NCBI GenBank assembly: GCA_905250115.1
Contig: CAJNOI010000017.1
Location: 1 to 64,000 of the forward strand
From: Adineta steineri
Lineage: Eukaryota > Rotifera > Eurotatoria > Adinetida > Adinetidae
Direction: 5' to 3'
Length of the DNA: 64,000 nucleotides
Position numbers and translations under genes: made by a program. The notes below the pieces were generated by a model that saw only the letters and a program-made list of their open reading frames with translations, was not told the origin of the DNA and searched no databases. How positions within the stretch are numbered: position 1 is the first letter of the stretch; every line of letters starts with the position of its first letter. Positions 24,101 to 37,630 of this stretch are shown piece by piece.

Positions 24101-26960
24101 ATGGAAGTATTTACACAAATAATTATGCCAATGCGTAAATGGTATATTATATTTTGTAATCAAGATAATTTTAATAAATATTCATTAAATCAATTTACTT
24201 TACATGCACAAGGTAAAATTGGAATAGATTCTAAACAACAAAAATCATGAACAGTACCTGATAGATGGACCATACAAGATATACGAAGTGCTTATGCACA
24301 TCTTTCAACACGTGCTTATCAATATGGATCTAGTTTTCAAAAAAAAATAAAAACATAACGTGGTACTTCAACTACAATTATATCTCAATTATCAAATGAT
24401 AATAATAATTGTTCATCTTATTATTTACTTCATCCATATCTAGTTTTATTACCAGATATTGAAACAACATTTCTTCCAGTACGTATTCAAAAATTTATTT
24501 ATTCAAGTAAGACAAAAGCAAAGATGAATCGATCAACAAATGTTGAAGTACGTGGAAAGTATCATGATAATATATGTGGTATAGACCAAGAAGAAATATA
24601 TAATCTTAATTTATGGACATTTCCAATGGAGAATAAAACCGAAGAACCAATATTTACATTTAAAGGTGCTGTTATTCAACAAGTTCAAGGTGCACATTCT
24701 GGTCGATGGTCAATGGAACAAATAATTTATGATAAATTAAATCTAACAACTGATTTACCTAATGCTGATCATTCACCATATTTAAATACAATTATAAAAG
24801 ATTATTGTATGAAAAGAGTATGAACTGATTCACTAATAATAAAAGATATATCAGATTTACTTCCATCACCTAATCAAATTCTTAATAATAAACTTAATTC
24901 TAATAGTAATCAAGATTTAATTGAATCAATCGAACCATTTAATGAATTAGCTGCTTATTATGCTCAAATGGCAATAAAAGATCTTGATTTAAATCAACAA
25001 CATCATCCGTTATTAAATGCATGTCGTTCTCTTGCTTCAACTTTACATTCGGAATAAGTAACATGGCATTCAACACAACTTCGTCTTATTTAATTAATTG
25101 AACGTTTTCCTCGTTTGAAACTATTTTTAATAACATTAAACAAATATGGTTCACATTTAAAAGATATTATTAGTGGGGAAAAAAATGAATTAGATATATT
25201 TTTTGGTGATGACGAAATTGGACAAAGTTTTCAACAAATTAAAACTCTTATCAGGGCAACTAAAATACAACAAGTCTTTCATACTGTTTGTCAACATTTA
25301 CAATTACAATATGAACAACAACAACAAACTAAAGACAATTCATTTGAAAATTATCGATTACGTATATTTTGGTTAACTGATAGTGATTGTTCAGATGTTT
25401 TACCTATTGTTGATCTTCTTCTCAATTTATCACAACAAACAGGTTTATTAATTGATTTATATTATGCAGATTCTGGTCCAACACAACTTGCAAATGCTCA
25501 ACAAACATTTAATACACATCTAACTAATCAAACAAAAAATTTATCTATTATTTATGATGAAACAATTGATTTATATGATAGTAAAACACTTGAATAAATA
25601 CCATTTGAATCATTTGATATTATACTTTCTTCCAATCAACTTCAAGGAAATCAAGATTTAACAAATTCTTTAATTGCTCTTCGTCGTTTACTTGTTCCTA
25701 ATGGTCTTCTTTTATTACTAGAACTAGTTCATATTCTACTTTATTTTGATCTTATTTTTGGTTTTATTGATCAATGGTGGTCATCATCTGATGATAATAA
25801 TCGTTCATTAAATAATATTCAACAATGGACAACATTAGTAGAACAAATCGAAGGATTTTGTATTATTGAATCAACAATAAATCAAAATGAAAGTACATTA
25901 ATTATTAGTCAAAAAACAACATCGAATGATATATCACAAAGACTTGATGAAAGAAAAAATCAGTTATGGTTAATATTTATTAAAGATGATAATAATAATA
26001 TTCTATAGTCATTATTACCATGTTCAAATATTAAAATATTTCATATTCATAATTCAACTTTAGATATTATTTTTTTTGGAATATCAGTTCTATTAACTAC
26101 TTATAAACAAGTATCTATTATATTTGCATGGCAACTTGATCAAACATTACTTAATGAAAATAATGATGATGATTTAGCATTCAAACAAAATGAAGAACGT
26201 CTATGTGGAACATTATCATGAATTCTTCAAACAATTCAAAAATCATCGCCATATTTCTATCCATTTGTATATTGTTCTTGCAGATCATGCTCAATTTAAT
26301 AATGATTCGAATCTTAATATAATTGCATCACCATTTATTGGCCTTGCACGAAGTTTAATAACTGAATATGAACGAATTTGATTAAAACTTGTTGATCTTC
26401 AAACATCATTAAATAATGAATTAATATTTATTCATACTTTAATAGAATATATGATTAATTCAAGATATTTAACTGATACTTGTGAAGTTGTTCTTCGTCT
26501 TAATGATACAAATCAAAATGAAGTTCAATATTTAACATGACATTATGAAATGTTACAAAATAATGATGAACAAAAGAAATCTAAATACGAACAAATACCT
26601 ATTATTCCTAAACGAGATGCAGATCAAAAACCATTTCGTCTTTGTGTACCACAATCTCGTTTTCTTTCTGAATTAACATGGATTGAAGAAGATAAAGAAA
26701 AAGAATTATTACGATCAGATATGGTAGACTGATTTCGCTGGATTTTGTTGATCATATATCATTTCTTATTCATATTATACTTAAAGAAACATTTGATCTA
26801 TTTGTTCAACGTAAATTACGTGTTCTTGAACCAACAGTTACTTATGAACCATCTCAAGTAATAGAAGCATTATTAAGATGTAATATAGTGGTCAAGTTAT
26901 GGGTAAAACTGTTCTTCGTATAACTTCATCTGATCAACCATCGGATATTAATGAAAAATA
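21138..26960 (+). pseudogene. Decayed type I polyketide synthase (KS-AT-DH-MT-psiKR, ER remnant)
   Basis: Order and motifs identify a highly-reducing-type PKS. KS: ~21160-22330, IGICCQFAGDIPSP, IKSNLGHTEGAAG, VNSFGMGG. AT: ~22700-23550, VFNG*GPQWW, SHSGGD. Linker PSYKFHLSSCWY, then DH: ~23840-24800, DHKIQDAILFP. C-methyltransferase: ~25380-25800, FDIILSSN, RRLLVPNGLLLLLE, FGFIDQWW. Structural KR half to ~26730, then an ER tail-like QVMGKTVLRI at ~26897. At least 16 in-frame stops (for example 21604, 22727, 24248, 25055, 26006, 26538) and at least five frameshifts break it. The KS catalytic Cys codon is TAT (21676-21678, DVAYSSS for DTACSSS). Catalytic KR and ACP are missing. Introns of 62 nt (21868-21929) and 52 nt (22415-22466) with intact sites remain, so the gene had been a host-style spliced gene. 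Bdelloids are known to carry PKS genes, some horizontally acquired. Confidence 0.9.
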
Positions 26961-26985
26961 ATCGAATAATTTATTAGAAGGTAAT

Positions 26986-29084
26986 CATATTTTAAATTTT
27001 CTTTTCTTTTCTTTTTTTTCTTTTCTTTTCTTTTCTGTTTCGACTATTGATAACCATTGTAATGTACGAGAACGTATTTCGATCGCATCGTAATATTCAT
27101 TTATAGGTCTACTCGAAAGAAAAGAGAAAAAAGAAAAAAAAAGATGTTCGTTGATGTTTTTCACCTTTTTTTCATAATTTTGCCGTAATAATAACTTTAA
27201 TTATAGATCGAAAGCTCTACTATGTTACTTTGAAACATAACAAAATCTTGAAAATGGGTGCGGATGTATGTCTCTTCTTCTTTTACATTCATACCCACAC
27301 CCACTCTCGATCCTATAATAACGCTGACCGATACTTCTTTGTGTTATATAGTCATATGTGATCAACTAGTGTAAGAAAGAGATAAACTAAAAGAATATAG
27401 ATGTAAGCTAGAAATAAAAACACTTCGTTAACCGTACTACTAGATCTGAACTTAAATTGCAAACCCGCTTGGATTTGAATTTGAGTTTGGTGCATGTCTA
27501 TCCAGAGCTACATTCTCACTCACCATTTTATATGAATTCACTGCGTAGTAATAGGATATATTTATCTTCTATATGTGTTTGTTTTTCTCTTCTTAATTTT
27601 TGTCTTCTCTTTTAATAATTTCTATAGAACTCAAGTAAATTAATTTAACAAATATTCGTTTAACTAAATCTTTGAAATAATGATCATTGTTATTTAAACA
27701 TAGAATAGTATTCGTTCAATTGATTTATCGAAATATTTTCTATATTTCTCTTGTTTATTTAAGAAAATAGATGAAATTGAATCTAAGGTTCATGTAATGA
27801 TTGATTGTATCAATAGAAATATTTGATCTATCATTATCATCATGAACTTTAATGTCACAAACTCGATAGGAAGATTTTTAGTGTTTGATTTATTCGATAA
27901 GAGATAATGAGCAATTGTTGATATAATGTTGATAGTTAATCGTCTGAAGATGCGTATATATTGTTTTTATTGTCTATTTGACAATCCTATTAAAAAAACT
28001 GTTATTTTCTAACGAGATTTTCGATATTTCGATGTAAAACTAAATAGATCGAGCATAAATCAATGATAAGAATGATCAATATATTTGACAGAAGTTCGAA
28101 GAATATTTTCAAATAGAAGAAAAGCTCAATAAAAATATTAAATCTTAGACGAAAAGTTTTTTCGATTGTTCTTCTTTGATATTTCCATTTAAACATAGTT
28201 CTATTGATACCTACACTGAAAATATGAAACTATTTATTAATTCTTTTTATATAGTTATTTCTGAATAGATTTATCAAGGATAAGAAAGAAAAACAACATT
28301 TCGTCACAAATATCGTTATTTGGACAACGAAGAAAAGTATGAGAAATACAATTAAGTATCGTCGAAGAAATGAAGAACATGAAAATGAATAATGCACAAA
28401 ATAAATATACATGTAGCAGGTGTTGACTATTTCTCTATAGTTTTTAGATAAGATTTTCATTCAAAAGAATCAGTTTATATTCTTTTCTTTTAACATAAAA
28501 TAATTCCTTTGAAATTTTGTAAATAAATTAAAGAGAATAATATTAGTAAGAAAGTTAAATGAATTGAATAATTATTTTAGAATAAGAAAGCATTTTTATG
28601 TAACAACTCCTAGTTAGACATCTCTACCTAAATCTATATATGGATGAATTACAATATTCTTATATTGTTTTATAAAAACCTTTTTATCTCATTGTTAATA
28701 CATTGTACAATATTATACTAAAGGAAAAAATGTTTCGTCTTTTCTGATTATTACTATTAAACTATCTAATATACGAGAGATTTTTTTTTAAATTTGAAAT
28801 TTAATCTTGTTGATTAGTATACAAAACATCTAATGCTGATTTTTTTTATCAGATTTTTAGTCTGAATCTTTAATCTTGTTTGTGTAATAAGAAATTTCTT
28901 CGTCGATTGCAATTGAGATTAGCTATAAAAAAGTTCTTTCATGTACTCAAAATCAGTGATTAATCTTCAATGATTTTCTTCTTCATTTTTAACGGTAAAC
29001 TAGGAGATTATTTACACGTGAACTTTTATTTTACTGCTAAATTTAGAGGATCTTATTACTGATTTAATTTATTGATCAATGTTT
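26986..29084. other. Intergenic, low-complexity and hairpin sequences
   Basis: Starts with a (CTTTT)n run at ~27000-27036 directly after the PKS remnant, then a GT/CA hairpin (GGGTGCGGATGT ~27255, ACCCACACCCAC ~27293). Short minus-strand ORFs at 28002-28196 and 28230-28460 have no recognisable features. No gene called. Confidence 0.45.
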
Positions 29085-29184
29085 NNNNNNNNNNNNNNNN
29101 NNNNNNNNNNNNNNNNNNNNNNNNNNNNNNNNNNNNNNNNNNNNNNNNNNNNNNNNNNNNNNNNNNNNNNNNNNNNNNNNNNNN
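29085..29184. other. Assembly gap (100 N)
   Basis: Exactly 100 N, a conventional placeholder of unknown true length. The right edge lies inside a mariner element whose sequence matches the first 47 bases of this window in reverse complement. Confidence 0.98.
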
Positions 29185-29575
29185 AATATAGATTTTTTCT
29201 ATTTCCGTGTGGCACATAGTCAACCATTTCCTCTTCACTGTTTGGGTAAATTTTTTTGTTTCAATTTATTTATATTGTAATAGATAGTCCTTGATGATAT
29301 CTTTATTTCATGATGAATAGCACGAGCGCAATCCATGCCTCTGTTACAATAACGTAGTGTCAATATATGATAGTTTTTTAAATCAATAGATTATGTCATG
29401 AGTAAATGTTAATATATCAAAAAGAAGAGAAATCACACTTTTATATAGCCAACGTGTAGTATATCTAACGAACATATATCCCTGAAAAAGTCAAATTTCT
29501 AGTTACTTTCTAACGGTAAGAAAATCGTTCTACAAAAAATTAAATTTTGTATAAGTTTTTTTGAATCGGACTGTA
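29185..29575 (-). mobile_element. Decayed Tc1/mariner transposon, 5' part (copy 2)
   Basis: On the minus strand, 29231-29185 equals bases 1-47 of the window exactly and continues the same transposase frame (MCHTEIEKIYI). The end at 29555-29573, TTTTTTTGAATCGGACTG then TA, is identical to the terminal repeat of copy 1. Because terminal repeats are inverted, this is the 5' end of an element facing left. Upstream codons (QRHG, CYSS*NKD) carry stops. The rest of the element falls into the 100-N gap. The sequence left of the gap (29060-29084) only weakly resembles copy 1. Confidence 0.75.
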
Positions 29576-32500
29576 ATTCATCAATGAAATCGATTATTTT
29601 AGCTTGGATATATCTGAATATTGATTTTATAGCTAGACTTCTATTTGTTATTATATCGTCTTTAGATTTATCAGAGTAGCTTTTATATAAACATATATAA
29701 AATATCTTTGTGATCTATTTATAACCGATCATTTGCTTTTTTTCCTATAAATCAATCGTCTTACGTGTAAGATAATGGATTAATTAAGTTGATGATTGAC
29801 ATAGAAAAGCTCATTTTGTTATTGAATTCAGAATCAGAATTATTCATTCCATAGATACGAAATGTAATTGTGCATTACTCACATCTACAAATCAATTGAA
29901 CGTGAATTATACTTAGTAAAGCTCATTCTAGCTTCCTTTCTTATTTCTCAATTTATTGTGCATGACTGAATTCATTGATTATCAACAAAAAGTCAAGAAG
30001 AAAATTATAATCGTATTAGAAATGGTTGAATTATTTTTAGAATTTTATTGAAAATTTTAATATCACTTCTAATGGATCATTTAATCAATGTTAATTCACA
30101 TCATTTAACATTTATCATAATTACTTAAGTTCGGAATATACTCGGAACATTTTTAAATTTTTAATATCTAAAATAAATTCATTGAAATGATTATTAAATC
30201 TTTTTCTACTAATTAAGAAGTTTCGAATGAATTTATTCTTTAATACAACAAACTTTCTTATATGTAGAAGTTATTATTAGTAGTGATATGTAATACAAAA
30301 TAATAAACAAGAGAACAAATGCTATATTAATTTAACTATAGATACAACAACAATAACAACAGATAACAAATTTCTACAACATCCAACAACAATTTGTATT
30401 TTTTTGGGCGTTTAGAATATGACGAGATAATAAAACACTGATGTTTTCCTTAGTTATAATTATTGTTTTGTATATTTTTTAGAAAAATATTTATAAAAGA
30501 AATATTGTACAAAATAGTTGCAGCTGTGTATACTAGTATCAGTTAAAGAATAATACAGAAGCCCTTCATATTATTTATCATAACATATATATCTAATCCA
30601 TTTCGATAATTTTTTCTCGTCTTTTTCTTTTTTACGAAATATCGACTAGACATATTATATGATCGTATTCTAACACTATGGATCATCAATTTTCTATTCA
30701 AAATCAATGGTAATATGTTGTAGACACTATGCCGTAGGTGTTCTCAATCATTTCAAATTACTTTCTTTTTTATTTATGCATATATTGACCATGAAATCAT
30801 ATCATCATTTGTTACATGTTGAGTATCGCATGTTCGTTATTTTTTTTCTTTTCACGTTGTGCATTTGATAGATAGCTTGTGTTATTAAGATCTCCTATTG
30901 CATTATTTTTAAGCAGATGTTATAATAAGAAAGCACCAGTTTTTATGTTAAGAAAGATGAATGACATTTATATACATTCTTTCTCATCTTAATAAGTTAT
31001 TGTTGTTCTTTTGTCTGTAAACGTCATATTCTAATGATTCATTATTATAATAATGCAATTATTGTCACCTGTTGGTATGATTATTATGTAGATTTACAAA
31101 AAACGTCGAGCAAACCCTAAGCCAATATATCATTCTGTCGTTTTTTTCCTTTTATGCACTTACAAAGACAGTTCCATTATATATTACTTGTCGTAAATAT
31201 CTAATCAATATAATATTGTTATTCTGTGTACGACTATTCTCTGTTAAAAATAGAAAAATGCTCATAATTCGATTCTATTTTTACCTTAGAGTATTATTCT
31301 TGAAAACAATTTGGCATTTATCATTCATTATATATTACTAATCTTACTAACAACGATTTAAAGAGCTGAGAATAAGCAAAAAAAAAATAGAGAATGAAGA
31401 GAAAGAAAGAAGACGAAGAAGAAAGAAAAACCGCAAACCAAGAAAATTTAGCTAGAAATATCTTCATCATTTTTCCTTGTTCTTTTTTTTCTCTTTTATG
31501 AAGTCAACCGGTCACATTTTCTATTTTCTAACTATGAAATATACGTGCACGCTTTTGTTTCTCTCTATATATAATATTTTCTAAATAAAAAAAAGGTAAG
31601 TTTAAAGAGTGAAAGACATTTTTTCATAAGTATAATATATCATTATGAAGTTGCTTAACAACCAGAAATATATCTGCAATTCTTTTCCTAATATATTCAT
31701 ATGATAAATATTGTTTTGATCTACCACTACTGACACTATAATTAGACTTGTTTTTCAAATGATAATCTAATGATGTTGACTGTATTATTTGTTCTTTCTT
31801 TTTCTATTTTTCAGTGATATTTAGCTATAGAGAGATAAAAAGACAGATCTCGCGGGTGTACGTATCTAAATACAACTTATTTTCTCCACATAAACCACTC
31901 GTCTCATTATTCTCATCAATGAAATAATAGCATATACTATTCTAACTGATGCAATAAATATAGTACTATGCATAGACAGGCGGATGTGCGTGTTTTCTCC
32001 AATGTCTATATGATAAGTTCTCTTTTACATATCGACTGTATTTGGACAAGAATATAGAATACGATATATATATATATAGTTTGGTTGTTGTTAATAAAGA
32101 CTACAAATAAAACGACATATCTTGTCCTTCACATTCTTCTTCGATTCTATATACTGTGATTTATATCCTTGAAGATCACAAAATTATATAGAGAAAGAAA
32201 ACCGATGAGATTTGTATCTATGTATATAGATGTCTATTCGTTTGTAAAACATCATTTATTACAAGGTTATTTACAGAAACAAAAATCGATGTCGATAGAG
32301 AAGGTATATTTGGGCAATGAATCGAATAAATATGTATGTCACAACAACTATAACGCTAAGCAGAGTTATTGAAGAAGAAGAAGAAGAAGAAGAAGAAGAG
32401 AAAATAAATAATATTGGAAACACCATCATAACGATATACGAAAGTTAACGAACAGAACTATATCTGTAATTTTTCTATGTGTTTCTCTATTCTATAAATA

Positions 32501-33080
32501 TGGTTTGACGTATTTATTTAATAGATGAACCACAAGGGGCTTGTATTAGGACATGTATATATATAAGAGAAAGATTAATCACCTATAATTTTATATCGTG
32601 CTGCATACAAAGGTTTCGATTACCTTCTGTTAAATGCTTGCATCATCACTAGATCACTTCCAGATTATAAATTTGTCCTCTTTATAGAAAAAAACTTAAA
32701 TATTGAATTATGTCAACATATTATATTACGATATTTCAGTTGATGCATCTGTCTGTCTAGTTCAAAAAAGGAGGAAATTAATGTAGAAGACTAGATTGAT
32801 TAGCACAAACAAAATTGAGCGACAAAGAAAGAAAGAAAAAATAACAAGAGAGAGAGAGAGACACACACACACAAGATACATATGAGTGAAGGTCGTTATA
32901 TAGGAAAGAAAAAAAACCGATGCATGTGCAAAGGTCTGTAAAATAGTTTTGCATAAAAAATAACTTATATATCGATTGATTTTATTCTTTCTTTTCTTTC
33001 TTTTTTCTATTATAATTTTGACTCTTTATTTACCCGTAGATTTTTCTCAAATAAAATATTTTTGTCAATGATCAAAACAG
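29576..33080. other. Gene-poor region upstream of glypican
   Basis: About 3.5 kb, AT-rich. ORF 32169-32372 is short and featureless. It contains (GAA)10 at 32371-32400, GA and CA dinucleotide runs at ~32848-32872 and pyrimidine tracts near 32985-33010. No coding exon recognised. Confidence 0.5.
32371..32400. repeat. (GAA)10 microsatellite
   Basis: Ten GAA units, the last ending in GAG. Confidence 0.9.
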
Positions 33081-36000
33081 ATGATTTATCAAATCAAACA
33101 TTGGCAATTCAATATATTTTTTATATTATTCATTTTTTTGATAAATTTCACCTTTACTGCTAGTAATAATCGAGAAAATCTAGCATTACGCCATCCATGC
33201 AATACAATTAACAAACGTCTTACACCCTATATTATATGGACAGAAAAACTTGCAAGTACTCAATACAAAGGTGAGTCCTTAATCAGATTTTCTACACATG
33301 TGTAAATATTATGATGAATAATAACAAAAAACAATGATATGCGTCCTACACGTAGACAGTAACAAAATCTAGCGATCAATGAAATAGAGAAGATCGATGA
33401 ACAAATTGTACAAGGTCTTTTCATACAAAAATATATGTACTATTTGTGTATATTATAAAGATTTAATTACGACATTTAATCTAGCTATCAGAATCTAAAC
33501 AGATCCCCTAAGGACTCCTATTAATAAATATTTTATGAATTTTTCATGTAAATATTAAACGTAAAGTTGTTCAAAATAATCTCAAGGCTTTGCTCTTTTT
33601 TTTTGTATTACTCATAGTTCAAAAAGATGCTTGTGGTCAGATAGGAATTGGACCAGCATGTTGTACAAATGAAATTCTTAATTCTTATGCAGTACCATTT
33701 GGTACTGAATTACAAGCATTATATGATACTGAATTAAATCATTTAACAAGAACACTTACAAAATCAAAACAACAAATCGATGGTGAATAAATACTATTTT
33801 CAATTCATTGCATTACTATGCACATATATTTATTTTAGTTTGGTCAGAAGAATATACTACAGAATTACGTCGTTTAACAATTTCTTCACTTGAAACATTG
33901 TTTGGTACTAAAGAATATCGTTTAAATATTCATCAGTCACTAGTAAATTTATTTAATATTCTCAATAATCATCATTCGTCAACCGATAATGTATCAAAAT
34001 CAACTATCGATTTATTTAATCATCTAGTTATTTCACTCTATCGACAGTTTATGATAAAGAATAATCAATATTTCCTAGATGATAAACTTCAAAAATGTCT
34101 ACTAAATAAAGCATTTGACATAAACGCATTATCGACAAAACGTGAATTACTCTATATATTAACAAGTGGTTCATCATTAATACATATTTTGCATACAATG
34201 CTTGTTTATATTGATGCAGATATTCAACGATTAAAATTATCAGCTAAATTAATTTCAAATCCATGTATAGAACGTTTTGCAAAAGAAACCTTATGTCCCA
34301 TATGTGTTAGTACATCATTTTCTACTCGTCATAGCAATACAAATAATAATGAACTTCTATGTAAAGATGACTGTCAAAATGTTATTAAAAAATGTTTTAA
34401 TCAGACAGATAATTCTTATATTCTGTTTGCTTCAATGATTAAAACTTATTCTACGATTGTACAAGATATTGAACGTAGTGTTATTGAACTTAAAGTAAGT
34501 ATATATATATTTAAAATTAATATAGAATTATTTTCTTTTTTAAGCTTGTCGAACGTCTTTCAAAATTACATATTTATCTATATGATATGGTTGTTAAAGC
34601 TATTAATAGTCGACATATATATACCCAACTTCAAAATGCATGTCCAAATTCCGATGATAAACCTTTTACTCCTATATTATCTTTACCGCCAACTATAAAT
34701 GAACGACGTGAACTTGTAGTCAAATGGAATAGATCATTACATTTCTTATTTAAACAACTTCATTTATCAATTGATAATCTCTATCTAAAATTCACACAAC
34801 AAATAATTACAGATATTTGTTCCAATCCAAATTATGCTTCAAGATCGAATCAATGTACTCAAATTAATAAACAAACTACGAAGTAAATCAAAAAATATAT
34901 AAACGTTCGATATAGATAGTTTCGAATAGCATCGAATCATCGTTAAGATTGAATTTATTTTATAATTCAACAATATCTCGAGTTACTAAGTGTTCAGTAC
35001 TTTAAAAACAATATAAACTCATCCTTAACCGTCATACAATTATTCTGCGTTTATATGCATATCCTGATAGTTAATTCCTCTAAAATCTTTTTACACATGC
35101 ACAAATGAATCTATAATAATTATATCATTTAAACTATTCATAGAAAACTAAATAATACAAAAGCCATATAGCATCGTGTATTTCTATGACCTTGTCTATA
35201 TCGAAATATAAGGATTACTGACTAATATTAAGAGATTAGTCTGATTCGTTTTATCAAAACAATATTTCTCTAGGTTAAGATTTGTCAGATCAGAAAGTCC
35301 CTAGCTAACTAAGAGCGTCTATTGTATAAATCAACGAAAATTTATTATTTGTTAGAATCATACGAAATGTAATTAGAAAATTTTTACTTTCACCTTCCAG
35401 ACAAAACTCATAAGATCAAGACAGATAAAAACCAACAGATGGAGGTAAAGATCTATCAAATGATATCATAAAATTTGAAGATAACAAAATCAAATAAATA
35501 TCTCTCAGCATGTACAAAAACAGGAATAACTTTAAAGATTTAAATGTGTGAAATTTTTTTATCAATAATTCTTTATATTCTAGTTTATTTCAATGGCCAC
35601 TTGAATCCATTCCACAATCCACAATAAATACGAATAATATCGAATTAACGCGTAATCAACTTGATGATTTAAAGAAAAAAATGATACCTATACAACAAAT
35701 GATTATCTCACTTCGACCAAAAGAAAAAAATCCATTATTAATTGAACATTTACCTGATTTTGGTTCATACGATGATGATGTTGATGATGGTAATATAATG
35801 AATGACATTGATACACAATCATCACTGTTTATTGAAACATACGATAATGATCTTCAAGAATCACTTAGTGAACGTATTTATAAAGAAATTGATGAACAAA
35901 CTACAGGTATGAATTTTTTGTTTTATGTTTCTAAGAAAAATCTCATTCTTTTATTATAGATCGATCAATAATACCTGCTAGAAAATCTTCAAAACAAACT

Positions 36001-36081
36001 AACAAATCTCAATCAATAATTTATAGTATTCAATTGTATTTAATTATTTTTATTCTTCATCAAATATTATTTATTAGTTAA
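33081..36081 (+). CDS. Glypican (GPI-anchored), without Ser-Gly attachment site
   Basis: Six exons: 33081-33270, 33618-33782, 33839-34494, 34545-34882, 35584-35906, 35960-36081. Phases agree throughout, giving 597 residues (glypicans are usually ~550-580). Residues ~8-26 form a signal peptide. The mature chain carries exactly 14 cysteines, the glypican hallmark, including GQIGIGPACCTNE (vertebrate: CPQGYTCCT) and a LCPIC...LCKDDC...C cluster. The stalk is acidic (YDDDVDDG). The last ~20 residues are hydrophobic (LYLIIFILHQILFIS), a GPI-attachment signal. Glypicans are cell-surface co-receptors that tune Wnt, Hedgehog and BMP signals. No Ser-Gly dipeptide occurs in the stalk, so heparan sulfate attachment of the usual kind is not evident. 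Introns 1 (347 nt) and 4 (701 nt) are long for this window. Confidence 0.88.
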
Positions 36082-37630
36082 TGAACAGAGAGAGAGAGAG
36101 ATAGAATTTTAAATTTTAAAAGTCTGATTTGTTTTTCTTATAGTGATATGTTATTATTATCCATCCAATATTTCTTATTTATTATTATGACTTCGTTTTT
36201 GTTCTAAATAAATATCCGGTGTTTTATCCTTTTCTCTACCATTATAGATCCATGTTTAATGTACTTTGTTGTTTTGTAATTAAATCATCAATTAAATAAT
36301 GTTTTTCTTTTTTTGTTTTATTCCTACAAAATCTTGTTAACATTGATCTCATATATATATATTTAATTTATTCCAATAAAAATTGTTTGAATAACAATAG
36401 AATATTAGAAAACATAAGATTCATTTAATAAGTCACTTAAGTTTATTCTTATTGTTCTGTTATGATCTTATTGAGTTAGAAAAATATTTTCCATTTCAAT
36501 CTAATTTTAATGCTTGACAATTTTTCCGGCGTTTACCGGATGTTCATATTATTTATTCAAAGTGCATTGTAATAGTAGCATTTTTCATACTTTACAGCAT
36601 TAAAAATAGCTGAAGTTTTTCTTCTTCTCTACTTTATATTAATGTCTTTAGAAATACTGAATATATAATCCGCTTTGAAATAATATTCATCATATTAATT
36701 GACAGTATGAAGGCTTTGGAGAAAAAAAACAGAACTGTTGAAGAATTATTCTGCTATATTCATAACTCGTCAGAATTATAGGTTATATAAACATAATCGT
36801 TATCAAAATCTTAGTTATTTGGGTCATATGTTATTAAAAAGTTGATTTCGCTATGAAAAAACAGAATTAGGCCAATGTACCGATCTAATTATCAAGGATA
36901 AATTCTGATTATCTGTTGTCTTTCAGCGACATGTCAACAATTCTCTTTCCAATATTTGTGTAATGGCAAAACGATTTATTAATACCAACATCATTTTGAC
37001 AAGATTCTATTACATATTACAGATCAATAAATCTCTCGTTATTCAAATAGAAGAGAAAAAAAAATCTTTATTAGATTGGTTAATAAAACAACTCTTCAAC
37101 ATATAGACTAGATTAACTAAATATCGATAAGCTATAACACATAAGCTTGATATATTCGACATTTGTTCTTATAATTATGAATAACCTATCTTATGTTCAC
37201 ATTGTTTATCAAAGAATATATCAGAGAAACTATCTGTTACATATCATTATATACAAATAAAAATGCAAACAGTATGTTGTAACTCAGATTTCATCCGAGA
37301 GAAACCTTAGAGAGTTGAATATAACTAATTAATAGATAAACACAATATGGAAAACAATAATTATAAGAAAATTTTTTTATTTATTTTTATTTCTATGTAT
37401 TCAGGTCAAATTGATTTCTTTCGAGCTGGTAAACAAATTTGTCACATCTGCGAATCAAAAATGAATAATATTTTAAGATATATAAAAGTAACAGATTGAG
37501 AATCAATACATAAAAGATTTAGTTGTTTTTTTTTCGAGTGAGAGAAAAAAAGAAAACGAATAAACATACATAAATGGAATAGTACTTATTCGTAATTAAG
37601 TTTTTACAAATTTAAACAAAATTTCCATAA
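36082..37630. other. Intergenic between glypican and IER-like gene
   Basis: About 1.5 kb where convergent 3' ends meet. It begins with a (GA)n tract at ~36090. No gene or RNA recognised. Confidence 0.5.

Noticed and set aside
21138..26960. Stop-codon reassignment or readthrough to explain the in-frame stops of the PKS
   Set aside because: All other genes here use the standard code, and this locus also has frameshifts, an internal KS deletion and a lost catalytic Cys. Decay is simpler.
28002..28460. Two minus-strand ORFs of 64 and 76 codons with hydrophobic stretches
   Set aside because: AT-rich translation (Phe/Ile/Leu) without splice partners or recognisable motifs.
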